Below the pieces are notes generated by a model. That model did not search any database, was not told the origin of the DNA, and was given only the letters and a program-made list of their open reading frames with translations. A stretch of DNA of 64,000 nt from Perilla frutescens (lineage: Eukaryota; Streptophyta; Magnoliopsida; Lamiales; Lamiaceae): contig BRKX01000010.1 of NCBI GenBank assembly GCA_026008535.1, positions 26,980,001 through 27,044,000 of the forward strand, read 5' to 3'. The position numbers were made by a program, and so were the translations under genes. Below are positions 35,183-46,400 of the stretch, piece by piece. Every line of letters starts with the position of its first letter. Positions within the stretch are counted from its first letter, which is position 1.

Positions 35183-35968
35183 TAAATTTGGCATTAGAGC
35201 CATGTCAGCTCTGCTGGTCGTGGTTCAATCCGACGTATCATATTTTATCCTACGTGTCATCTACGTGTCTTTTTATTTTTCTTACGTGTCTATCGAGTTG
35301 TAATAGCATAGTTATTCTTTTAAAAAAATCATCAAAAAAATGAATAAAAAAGTGATCGGATAAAAAAAAGAAAGAAAGAATTTGAAATTTAAAAAAAAAA
35401 CAGAGAGGAATATTCATTGTCTTACCTTTTTGAGTTCTATTTTATTTTGGTACTTTCCTTTTGGTTTTATTTCATAGTTGGTAATTTCCTTTTGAGTTGT
35501 AATTTAATTTTGGTTCTTTCCATCTAGAGTCTAGTCTAATTAAGGTATTTAGATTGTGTCACACTAGTGGTACACACATCCAAATCCCTTTCTTTCCTTC
35601 TTATTTCTTTGTTTCCTTTTCTTTTCCATTACTTTCCTTCTTTCCTTAGGATTTATTTTTAGATTCCTATTCTATTTGGGAACTTCAAAAATACATCTTA
35701 TTCTTTCCTTATCTTGATTTCTTCTATTCCAATTCTTTCAAACCTTCCATATACTCCCCCACACCCATAATTTTCATCCATCACACTTAAAGGGTTCGAA
35801 AATCTGCCCTAGTTCACCTACACCACTTATCTACAACCATATACACCATCCAGACCATACACCCATGTACCCATGCACCATCCGGTTCATACACCATACA
35901 CCACTCATACTCTGTACACTCGTACACCATGTACACTAAATTCTCGCCATCTCTACAGCAACAACAAA

Positions 35969-37339
35969 ATGATCATTCCCGAGTTTGAAGGTCTACATGA
36001 TCCCAACGCCTACTTAGATTAGGAACAGAAATTAGATAAATTTTTTGAATGCTACGACTTCCCCGATAAAAAAAAGTGCAACTAGTTTCGCTGAAGTTTA
36101 AAGGCTACACAGAAACATGGTGGGGATTCCAGCAGAATCGGTGCCACCGAGATCGTCTTCCACCTATCGACACATGGCGTGAGTTGAAAGATTTGATGCG
36201 GAAATGCTTCATTCCAGACCACTACCAATGGGAGTTGGAGAAAAAGCTACATAAGCTTGGGTAAAGAGATCTAAGTGTAAATGACTAATACAACAAAATG
36301 ATTGAACCCATGAGACGAGCTAATGTAGAAGAATATCCAGAAGATACCATGGATAGATTTCAAGCTGGTCTACGAAGGGCAATTCATGAAAGAGTAGCAT
36401 TGTACTGCTTTGAAGAGTTGGAAGACATGGTGGAATATTCCATCTGGGTAGAAAAATGGCTAGAGAAGCTAGAGATAAAGTCAAAAGAGGAGGTTTAAGT
36501 AAACTCGAACGTTGAGTTACCATCTGAGTTCATTGCCACCAATGACGATTCTACTTCCAAGGTACCTATTCTAGACTTTGTTGAAGCACCTATTATCTCA
36601 TTGCTATCTTTCACATGTGCTTAGATGTTGGAGAGTCCAAACTTGATGAACCAGTCCTAGAAGATTGTAATCAAGAAGAGTCGGTTCCCATTCCTATCGA
36701 TGAAGAGGTACCCATTCTCGAAGTTACTAATCTCGAGAAGACAAGTGTAGGTGATACAGTTCATGAAGAGTTGACCATGAAAGATAGTCAATCCTTGAGC
36801 TTAAAATTAAATGAAGATGAAGGGACAATCCAAGAGAATGAGATGGAGAGCGAGATTAATTCGAAATTAGTTGAAGATCAAAAGGAGCTCATACTAGCAA
36901 AATGGCGGATTCATCAATTTCTAACATTTTTTGCCAACCATGTTCTTTTAATGTTTTAATCTTACAGGTTGCCAAAGATGTGCCACATGATATAGATGTG
37001 CCACATGATATTGATGTGCCACCAGACTTGTTCGTGGTTCCCATATCCATGCATCCTATGAAGTTGAAGTTTCAGTCGTCTGACACAAGCGAGATCTGCG
37101 CGTTCATGCTTAAAAAGTTGTGTCATATGCAACTTGTGCAAAAAGACTTTGATGATCAGTTCATGATAGTCTTTGATCTCGGAGATTCGAATTCGAGGAT
37201 GAATTCTTTTCAAGAGGAGGGGAATGATGAGACCATGACAAGCATCAAATCGGTCCATGCAAAGCTGCCATTAAAGGATCCCAAGATTGTTACTTTGTTA
37301 ACAATTAAAGATTGGAGATCAAAATTTGAAGAGCAATGA
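35969..37339 (+). pseudogene. Gypsy-type gag, with stops and a frameshift
   Basis: This is capsid protein of the gag-only element. It starts MIIPEFEGLHDP (35969), which has an in-frame TAG at the expected Trp of YLDWEQ and a shift in the A-run at 36067-36075. The conserved gag block follows: LVSLKFKGYTETWW, IDTWRELKDLMRKCF, and NVEEYPEDTMDRFQAGL with LEDMVEYSIWVEK (36076-36498). An acidic tail (36520-36950) follows, and then a Val/Asp-Ile-rich segment with a small repeat (DVPHDID twice, then DVPPD; about 36980-37025). No zinc knuckle is seen. The last frame runs into the 3' LTR. The acidic tail is where a protease would lie in an autonomous relative, but no DSG/DTG motif is present. Confidence 0.75.
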
Positions 37340-38406
37340 ATAAAGATAGAACTCATGAAGTTGTGCATGCATGGCATATTCACGTTGCATGGAGTTTTCG
37401 TCCCCCTTAGTTATTTAATTAAGGGATTGATTTATTTAGACTATAGTATTTAATTATTTTGGATCAGATTTTTATTTATTTTGGATGTAATTTTCAGCCA
37501 TAGTATAGTCCAAGTTGACTAGGTTTTATTTAAGGTAATTTCCTACCTTGAATAGAAATCTAGTTTAGGGAATTTCCTAGTATAGTTAGGAATCCTTTTT
37601 GGATCAGGTTTTTAGGCCTTTTTAAACTTAAATTTCGCCCCCTCTAAGCCTATAAATAGGGGATCCATGTTACATTGTAATTTTAGACATTATTGATTAA
37701 ATTTGCTTTTGCATTCAATTTGTGTCTCAACCGTTTAAAGATTTTGATTGTTTTCTGTCGAAAATTATCATTCTTGAAGCCTAGCAATTCCAAGTCTTAT
37801 TCTAAGGGAATGTTCTAATTCACACAAGGAATTAGGGTAAACTCGCTATCCGAAGAATGACTTTGAGATTAGTTTTCATCGTACAAAATACGTCGTGGAT
37901 TAATCGGGTTGCAATTCAACAATACTATCATCAACGCCTTCCATCTTCAACATCTTCCATCCTTCCATCAATGTTCGTGATCATTCCAAGCCACCAAGAC
38001 CTGATCGTATGTCGATCATAAGGGTTCGAGTTCCATTCAAGAGTAATTCGATGTATTCTTCATTTATACCGTAAGTTCTTTTCTAGCCTCAACACACTCT
38101 ATCTACTTAAGCCATTCTAAACCCCTCATACACCTTCTATATGTCCCATAACCCTTCCTTAAACCATCGATTCCATTCAGCACTTTTCTTGTTGGATTTG
38201 TGTTCTATTTTTGTGTCATAGTTTAAGTGTCGTGATTAGGTCTAGAATTGTTGATTTATTTTGTTTGAGTCAATAGTCGTTCAAATCAGATTATTTGAGT
38301 TATTTTGAGTCATTGAGTAGGGTTGAATCCTTCCATAGTTGACGTGTTTGATCTAGAAGTCTTCCACGCATTCTCGTATCTTGTACTATTTATCCGGGTT
38401 ACATCA
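37225..38406 (+). repeat. 3' LTR of gag-only Gypsy element (1,182 bp)
   Basis: It starts TGATGAGACCATGACAAGC, has a TATA-like CCTATAAATAGGGG (37648-37661) and ends GGGTTACATCA. Its two ends match the shorter 5' LTR closely. Confidence 0.9.
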
Positions 38407-38411
38407 CAGAG

Positions 38412-39034
38412 GCATCATAGGTTCGCTTCTCTACCTAACTGCCAGTCGACTAGACATCTCATATTTAGTCGGCTTATGTGCACGATTTCAAGCCAATCTA
38501 AAGAAAAGTCATCTTGAAGCAACAAAGAGAATCATCAAATACCTCAAAGGCACCATAAATCTTGTACTATGGTATCCTAGAGATGATAGCTTGTGTCTCA
38601 CTGGCTATTCAGACTCAGACTTCCATAGATGCAAGATCAATAGAAAAAGTACCAGTAGAACATGTCAGTTTCTTGGACACAAACTGATATCCTGGTTCAG
38701 TAAGAAGTAGCACTCAGTTGCCACGTCAACAACTAAAGCGGAGTATGTAGCTGCTGGAAGCTATTGTGCACAAATACTCTAGATGAAACAGCAGTTGAAG
38801 GACTACAAAGTCAAAACTGAGGAAGTGCATATCTTCTGTGATAATAATAGTGCTATTGCGATTTCTCAAAATCCAGTTCTGCATTCAAGAATAAAGAACA
38901 TTGACATAAGGCACCACTTTATCAGAGATCATATTGAAAAGAAGGACATATGCATCCAACATGTCAATACTAAGAAGCAAATAGCTGACATCTTCACAAA
39001 GCCATTGCCAAAAGCAAGATTTGTAGAGCTATGA
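38412..39034 (+). pseudogene. SIRE-A RT end and RNase H
   Basis: This continues the pol frame after the inserted Gypsy element. It reads IIGSLLYLTASRLDIS, the end of RT, then GYSDSDF, the first acidic site of Copia RNase H. TTKAEYVAAGSYCAQ and IFCDNNSAIAIS carry the next ones, and IADIFTKPLP is the usual C-terminal signature. Stops lie at 38708-38710 and near 38780. The pol homology ends at 39034. SIRE-B breaks off inside this same domain. Confidence 0.88.
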
Positions 39035-39717
39035 ATCCAACTGGGATTATTGCAACTAGCTTCAAAGGATAAAGATGATCAACTGAATGAGAGAGTGCAA
39101 GAGGCAACTCTAACTGATGAAGAAAAGTGAGGAGAAGCTAGAAACTGAACTAAAGGCGCATCAGTTCAGTCAGCAAAATAGTTCAAAACTGATCAAGCCA
39201 TCAGTTCAAGAGAAGAGCAAGCTGAAAAACTTCCAAACTGATGAAAGGCAAGAAGCTGAGAAGAAAAAGGAACTGAAACTGACCAAAAAGGTTCAATCAG
39301 TTCAAACTGGAGGAAATAGCTCATTATCAGCTGAAACAAGCAGCTGAACTGAAGGAAGAGCTGGAAGCCATCTCAACTGAAAGAGGAACTAAACTAAAGA
39401 TATGAACAGTTGGAAACTGATCAAGCCAATTGGAGATTATCAGCTAAAGTAAAGCCAACTGATGACGTCAGCAGCTCAAGTCCACACGGAAGCCCAGGAG
39501 AGAGAAATGATCTGATAAGTTCAAATTCAAGAGAACGTTAATAATGACGTGTCATTTCAATGTTACCATTGGACCCACTTATCTCTCTTCACTTACTCCC
39601 AATGGATAGATTTTAGAAGTTGAAGTGATTCATCAGCCACTTCTCTCACACCAAATCTAAACCATCAGATTCGCTGAACTAAAAATCTCTTGACCGTTGG
39701 ATGAGCCTTACCCTCTC

Positions 39718-39725
39718 ATAAATAG
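39718..39725 (+). promoter_or_regulatory. possible internal TATA box before accessory ORF-A
   Basis: ATAAATAG in the context CTCTCATAAATAGG lies 117 bp before the ATG of accessory ORF-A. It resembles the TATA boxes of the LTRs in this window. Use as a subgenomic promoter is inference. Confidence 0.35.
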
Positions 39726-39841
39726 GTTAGCTAAAAATCCCAAAACAAGTTTTACCATAGCTGCCAACTTATTCTACAGATCTCATTTTACCTATTCAGC
39801 CAAAAATCTTCAAACTCAGAAGCAATCAATTCTTGAAATCC

Positions 39842-41614
39842 ATGGCTCAAGTTTTTGGTCGCTGCAACAGAAAGATATACAACTTTTGACTGACCGGAGA
39901 AGACTCTACTATCTTCTGCGACAAGCTATATAGAGATAAATTCTTTGGTCTAGCAGTGTTCACTCGCAATTATAACAACTCAGCGCTCAGCGGAGAGATT
40001 ATTTCTAAGTAGTATCAATCAAATCTCAAGACATTTATGGAATTTATCTAAGACAAGTATACCCAAAAATTCCTTGGAAATCACAGCCAGACTTAGAGAA
40101 TGACAGTTCATAGTCACTACTGAGTCTCTTGGAAATATGTTTGAGCTGCCAACTAGGGGACTTAATCTTGATGACACAGACATTAATATGGAAATGACCT
40201 ACAGGCTCTGGAAGAAATAAGGATCAAGAATATCCTACAAGAATAACCATTTCATCTCGTGCTTTAAGAATAAATATCAAATGTTAGCATCGATTGTGGC
40301 AAAGATGATAATTAGAACTGTTGGCAGTCATTCAGAAATGTCAAAGCCAAAATACAAAGCCTACGTAGCAATTGATGATCAACTGAACATTAACTGGGCT
40401 CAATTCTTCTTCAACCAGATTAAGAAATTTGTACTGCTCATTGAAGATAAAGGAAGGGTCGATGAATTTCAATAAAATATTTACTATCTCAATCGGGTCA
40501 GTTTGATCCTGGAGAAGTAGTTTCCAGAGTTAATGAATGAAAAGACAGACTTCAAACTGATTGGCAGAGGAGATTTCATTCCAGCCTCTAATCAATCAGT
40601 TAAGATCAAATAAACTGGATTTGGTCAGTTAAGTCGATCCAGAAGGAAGGAAATTGCAGTTGAAGAAAAAGAAAAACAACAAGCAACTGGCACTGCCAAG
40701 AATGACTCTTCAGATTCTGAAGATGAAATTTTCAAATCACAAAATATAACTAGAGCTGGAACTAGTACATCAGCCAGAACAAGATCACCAGTTGATCAAT
40801 CCGGAGCAGCCACAACTGAAGCTGATATTGCAGTTGAACCTGAACAAAGACCAATCGCTAGATTAGCTCAAAGCAAGAAATTGGCTAGTCAGACGAAGAA
40901 GAAAATAACTAAGCTAACAAAAGAAAAGGAGGACAGTCAAGTCCCAGATTCAATTATCCCTCCAAATCTCACCATTGAAGATCTTGCTCCATGTGTTAAT
41001 CCAAGAGATCTAATCCCTGAAAAGGGAATACCACATGAAGGAACTGGAGCTTATTACTTTAGGTTCATATGCCATCCGATGGCACAGACTGAAGAAAACA
41101 TTCGAGCCTTCTGAAAGGGAGAAGACATCAAGAGATAGGTTGAGGAGACAACACATCAATATGCAGCTCAATATTATGCCCCTGAACTCTTTGGTCATGA
41201 AGAGTTATTCTACACCTTAACCAGGTATCTATACTGGTTTCTCTGATGACATGTCTACCAGACAGATCAATTTCTTACCCTTCTAGCCTTCCAAGGAATG
41301 ATTTTCTGGAAAAGAAAAGTGGAGTGGAGTTTATGGTGGATGTGCAGCAAAAATGCAGGAGCGATAAGAAGCAATGACCTGAAGAGGAAACTGCACCTGT
41401 GAAAAATGTGTTTGGAACCATCTAAGGGCTCAATGAAAGATGTGTTCAGTGAGATATGTGATCACAAGGGAATCAAGCCCTCCGACTCACTCTACAGAAG
41501 AGGAAAGCAATAAATGGCCACACTTGCAAAAGTGGCTCTGTGAAGAATTGAAGAAGAATCAGCCAGAGCTACAGTCTGAAACTCCATCAGTAAGGGAAGA
41601 AAAAACACCAGTGG
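39842..41614 (+). pseudogene. SIRE-A accessory ORF-A, first part (unknown function)
   Basis: This is the coding-like region after RNase H, in the place where Sireviruses carry an envelope-like or other extra ORF. I start it at MAQVFGRCNRK (39842). A block near 40281-40475 contains NINWAQFFFNQIKKFVL. A Ser/Asp/Glu-rich low-complexity stretch and a Lys-rich one follow (40690-40945). Then come DLIPEKGIPHEGTGAYYFR (about 41010) and FLTLLAFQGMIFWKR (about 41270). I do not recognise a family, and no signal peptide or clear transmembrane segment is evident. Four blocks are repeated in ORF-B downstream. Several stops are present. Athila-1 splits it at 41615, and the frame continues at 53964. Confidence 0.6.
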
Positions 41615-41619
41615 ATGAT
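41615..41619. repeat. Athila-1 target-site duplication, left copy
   Basis: ATGAT is identical to 53959-53963. Confidence 0.93.
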
Positions 41620-43145
41620 TGATACAGACTCAAAATGGAGAAGTTTATTTATGTCTTTTTATTTATTTTTGAGTCTTTTATATCGAATCTTGAGTCAGTT
41701 AGGGAGCTTAAGTGAAACAGGGGGAAGTGAAGAGAAAAGATCCAATATGGGCGTCTAATGCGAGGATAAAACCGTTAAAGGCGTAATAGAGGGAGTTGGA
41801 CTTGGAGAGTCTAATGCAAATCCTGCGTGGAAATTCAGCTCCAAACACTCCAACAAACTGAGATCACGTCCACAACCATTCCGAAATTCAAGGGAGTCAA
41901 CCGTTGGTACAGAAGAGGTAGAGAAAGAGGGGAGAGAAGAAGAGATAAGACAGAGAAGGTCCAGGCTGAGAAAACCGCGCATAAGCTGTTGAGGAAGAGT
42001 GGAAGGAGTCAACACACGTGCACTCATGCGTGGGCTGTAGTGGGCCGTTTTTGGCAGTTTAGAACTCGCTATAAATACTATATTTTTATTTCATTTCAAA
42101 GGACAAACGAGGAGTAGGAGAATCTAGCTTTAGTTATTCAACACTTCATAGTTTATTTCTCTTTCTATTGGATAATTACAGTCGGTATAATGAGGAGGCG
42201 ATTTGCCTTTAGCTTATATGTGGCTCATTTTGCTTATAATTTGGAGTTAGATCAAGACGTATTTAATATATTTCCCTTTATCATGAATTGTTTATTTACT
42301 TGTTTTCTATCTTTCAATATGTTGCATGGCTAATTAATTAGTGTTCGAGTTGAGTGGGATGAGGGTTATGGTGAATAGACATGCATGAGGCTAATCGGGC
42401 TTAACACACCTCGTGAAGATTCCCAACTTCAACTTGGGATGAACAATGACACAACAATGAGGAGTCTATGTGGCTGATCACTCTTGACCAAATCATTGTT
42501 GATGTACGTCAGGGTGGAAGTAAGGGTTGTCGATTCCCTGATGAGCCACTAAGTGATAAACCGAGTGAAGAAGCCTTGAGACGACTAAGCCTGGAGATTG
42601 AAGTATAGGTGGATATGGGCACAATGCAAAAGGGGTCCCATATGCCAGCATTGGGTTCCTCCGATTGAAGGCTGTCATTCTTGCAAACCCTCTGCATGAC
42701 TAACTCTTCTTTGGGTCCTGGATGGAAGGAGGCTAAGAGTCGCCGACCGTATCACTCTTAGCATACACCGTAAGAAGGAATTGGGGGATGTAAGGTGATC
42801 GTACCTGTTCCTTATAACCAAACGGTCAGAACGAGATATCCATGCGTATGTGCCCGGGATTGCATGCATTCACCAATCCGATTCTATACTTAACTCGAAC
42901 ATGTTTGTTATTTGCTTAATATAGTTTACACTGTTAGAATTATTTTACATTTAGTTTGCAGGAACGAATTAGTGACAGTAATTCTCTCAAAGTTCCAGAA
43001 AATCTCAATTAGGATAGGAAGGTTAACACTCCTCATGGGATCGACATCCGTCTTCTGGCACTATACTAGCCACTGGAGGCACATTCAAGCACCTATCGGG
43101 TTACGCCCATAGGAGTAATTTTGCACGCTAAACGACGGCGTGTCA
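41620..43145 (+). repeat. Athila-1 5' LTR (1,526 bp)
   Basis: It starts TGATACAGACTCAAAATGG and ends GACGGCGTGTCA. It is collinear with 52435-53958 with many substitutions, clearly more than between the Copia-1 LTRs. A TATA-like GCTATAAATACTA lies near 42069. Confidence 0.95.
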
Positions 43146-43150
43146 AAATT

Positions 43151-43168
43151 TAGCGCCGCTGTCGGGGA
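43151..43168 (+). other. Athila-1 primer-binding site (tRNA-Asp-like)
   Basis: TAGCGCCGCTGTCGGGGA lies five bases after the LTR. It resembles the tRNA-Asp complement TGGCGCCGTTGYCGGGGA used by Athila and Tat elements, with about two differences. Confidence 0.85.
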
Positions 43169-43441
43169 GTGCAAGTTCACTTTTTCTATCCTAATCTTTC
43201 CCGTTTAGCCTTGTTTATGGTATGCACTAACCGTGCAGGAGAACTAGTCTACGATCCAGAGATAGAAAAAACTGCACAGAGAAGACGGGCACAAGTAAGG
43301 AGAAATTTGGAAATGCCCACAAACCCAAATGCACCATCTGAGACCTCAGAGCAAAGTTAGATATCTAAAGGAGAAAGCAACACCAGCAGTACACACGAAG
43401 AAAAATACAACCCCCTCTTTTCTGAATCTTAGGAGGAAGAC

Positions 43442-46400
43442 ATGGCCGCGAGAATACCAAAACCTCCACCATTACCACCTCAACCAACATTGAGGCAACT
43501 CATATTTCCACAAGACATGAACATGCGGCCATCTGGAATCATACTGCCGCATCCAGCTGAAAATTGGGAGTTGAAATCAAACTTGATCTCAATTTTGCCC
43601 AAATTCCACAACCACCCTGGAGAAGACTCGCAGAGATATTTGCAGGATTTTGAAATGGTCTGCGGTACCCAGTGAAATAACATCAGGACCATGTTTGAAT
43701 ATATACGCTTACTCTCTTTTCCCTTCACCTTGCAGGATAGAGTAAGAGAATGGCTCTACACTATTCAGGCTAGGAGTGTGACCACTTGGAATGAATTATA
43801 GCAAAGATTCCTTGAGAAGTATTTCCCCACCACAAGAGTACAAGCCATGAGGAAGAAAATTTCCACTGCTAAAATTGGAATAAATGAAAGCTTCTACGAT
43901 TATTGGGGGCATTTCAAGCAGATGCTCTCAAAATGCCCACACCACCAAATCCCTGCACATGACTTGGTGCAATATTTTGTCTCAGGATTGAGAGTAGAAG
44001 ACCGCAATCTACTCAATGTAGTCTATGGAGGATCCATCCTCAATAAAAAGTCAGATAAAGCGATGCAGCTGATCGGAGAGATAGCCGAAGAGATCCGAGA
44101 AGATATCTATGACAGGCCACAAGCAGCTGCAGTGGGCAAATTGACGTATACGCCCGAGGTGGAGACAAAGATTGACCAACTCTTTAGCAAGATGGAGAAG
44201 ATGATGACGTAATTATCCACCAATACCTTGCGGATATGTGGAGTATGTAGTATGATGGGGCATTATTTAGATCAATGCCCATAAGTACAGGAACGGAATG
44301 AAACCATAAATATGATGGATGGGAGAAACCAGTGAAGAAATGACCAAAATCACAGGCACATATGGGTCCACCACGAAATTTGGCTATATCAGGAGGGCCG
44401 ACTCTTGAAGACATGGTGAGACAAATGGCAATAGAATCGGTGAATAGCCAGAAGCGTGCTACTTCATTTGAGATAGAAACCAGGACGGGGCTAAACTACT
44501 TGGGTACACAAATTACCCAATTAAGTGAGGTCATTTCACGAATGGAGAAAGAAAAAGGGGTGCTACCCTCGCAGACCGAGCCTAACCCAAGGGCCGATGT
44601 GAATATAATCTCACTTAGAACTGGAAAAGAATTGGTTAACCCCTCAATACCGAAGGACGATGGAAGTGACCTTAAGGAAACCGGACCTGAAAAAGGAGAA
44701 GAATCAGAAAAGGAGAGCCATGTTGAGAAGCCCAAAACAATGGAGGTATCACCAGAGAAGAAAGAAATCATCATTCCTCCACCATTCCCAGGAAGATTGA
44801 AGAAAAAAAAGAAAGAGACGGAAGACAAGGAATTGTTGTAAGTATTCAGAAAAGTAGAAGTGAACATCCCACTTCTAGACGTAATCTGACAAGTACCTCG
44901 TTATGCCCGCTTTCTAAAATAATTATGCACCCGGAAGGTCCGATTCAATGAAGAAACTCAAGTCATCATGAGTGAAAACGTATCCGCCCTGATACAAAGG
45001 AAGCTTCCAAAGAAATATGGAGACCCAGGGATGTTCTTTATTACTTGCGAGATCGGAGGCACAAAAATTGATCAGGCTATGCTCGACCTTGGGGCCTAAA
45101 TCAATGTTATGCCCTTAACCATTTTCGAAGAATTGGATCTAGGCCCATTGAAGGAGATAAGAATGGTGATCCAATTAGTAGACATATCCAATGTATTTCC
45201 AGAGGGCATATTGGAGGACGTGCTAATAAAAGTGGAGGACCTGATTTTTCCGACAGATTTCTATGTTTTGGATATGGGCACATCCAGCCGGAAAGCCTCA
45301 TGCATGTTGTTGGGCAGACCCTTCATGAAGACGGCACACACCAAAATTGATGTCGATAAAGGCACTCTGACGTGCGAGTTCGACGGGGACACCATCACCT
45401 AAAACATCATGGAGGCAATGAAGCACCCCGCCGACACCGAATGAATCAACACGGTGGATGTTATTGAGTCACTCATTCAAACAGAAGGAACAAAGATGCT
45501 TGCAAAAGACCCTTTAGAATGGGTAATCCAACACGGTCAATCAGATTGGGATACCCTCGATGAAAAGGACGAGGACATCAAGAAGGCGATAATGCAGCTG
45601 TACAGTTTGGAGGCGTACCCAAATCCAAAAGGTGACTTAGATTTTCCCATATTACAACCTTCAGAAAGAATGATATGCTCCATCATCAATCCACCAAATC
45701 TGGAACTAAAGAAACTGCCCGGGCATCTAAAGTATGCCTACTTGATAGAATGAGAGAAGCTACCGATCATCATCAATTCAACTTTAACCATGGCACAAGA
45801 GACAATGTTGGTGGATTTGCTCAAAAGATACAAGTGATCGGATGGAAACTAGCCAACATTAGATGCATAAGCCCATCCATCTTTATGCATCGCATCATCT
45901 TAGAAGAAGGGGCAAAACCAGTCAGGGAGCTACAAAGGAAACTGAACCCTATCATGAAAGAAGTAGTTCTCAATGAGATCTTAAAGCTACTTAATTTGGG
46001 AATCATCTATCTCACATCCAATAGAGAATGGGTTAGTTCCATTCATGTGGTCCCAAAAAAATCAGAGATCCAAGTTATTGAGAATTAGAATAAATAGTTG
46101 ATCCAAACTCGTCTCCAAACAGGTTGAAGGGTCTACATTGACTATTGGAAGCTCAATGCCCTCACAAGGAAGAACCATTTCCCTTTGCCCTTTATCGACC
46201 AAATGTTGGAGCGGATTGCGGACAAATCGTACTTCTGTTTCCTAGATGGCTATTCGGGGTACATGCAAATTTATGTAGCACAAGAAGATCAGGAGAAGAC
46301 AACATTGACAAGCCCTTTTGGCATCTTTGCCTACAGACGCATGCCCTTCGGCCTTTGCAATGCGCCGGGACCTTCCAGAGATGCATGATGAGCATTTTTT

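Larger units (their letters stand above)
34711..38406 (+). mobile_element. gag-only Gypsy-type retrotransposon (TR-GAG-like)
   Basis: It has LTRs, a tRNA-Met-like primer site TGGCATTAGAGCC (35189-35201), one gag-type reading region and a polypurine tract AAGAGGAGGGGAA (37212-37224). The internal part is only 2.0 kb and holds no protease, RT or integrase. The plan matches the TR-GAG class of non-autonomous elements, which must borrow enzymes from relatives. It is inserted in the SIRE-A RT/RNase H region. It could instead be an autonomous Gypsy element that lost pol by internal deletion. Confidence 0.8.

Noticed and set aside
43151..43168. tRNA-like sequences at primer-binding sites (also 19395-19406 and 27088-27101)
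   Set aside because: Only the 12-18 bases complementary to a tRNA 3' end are present; there is no cloverleaf or internal promoter boxes.
44496..44867. A 123-codon minus-strand frame opposite Athila-1 gag
   Set aside because: It is a shadow of the Lys/Glu-rich gag tail: the antisense of GAA/AAG codons yields Ser/Phe-rich open frames.
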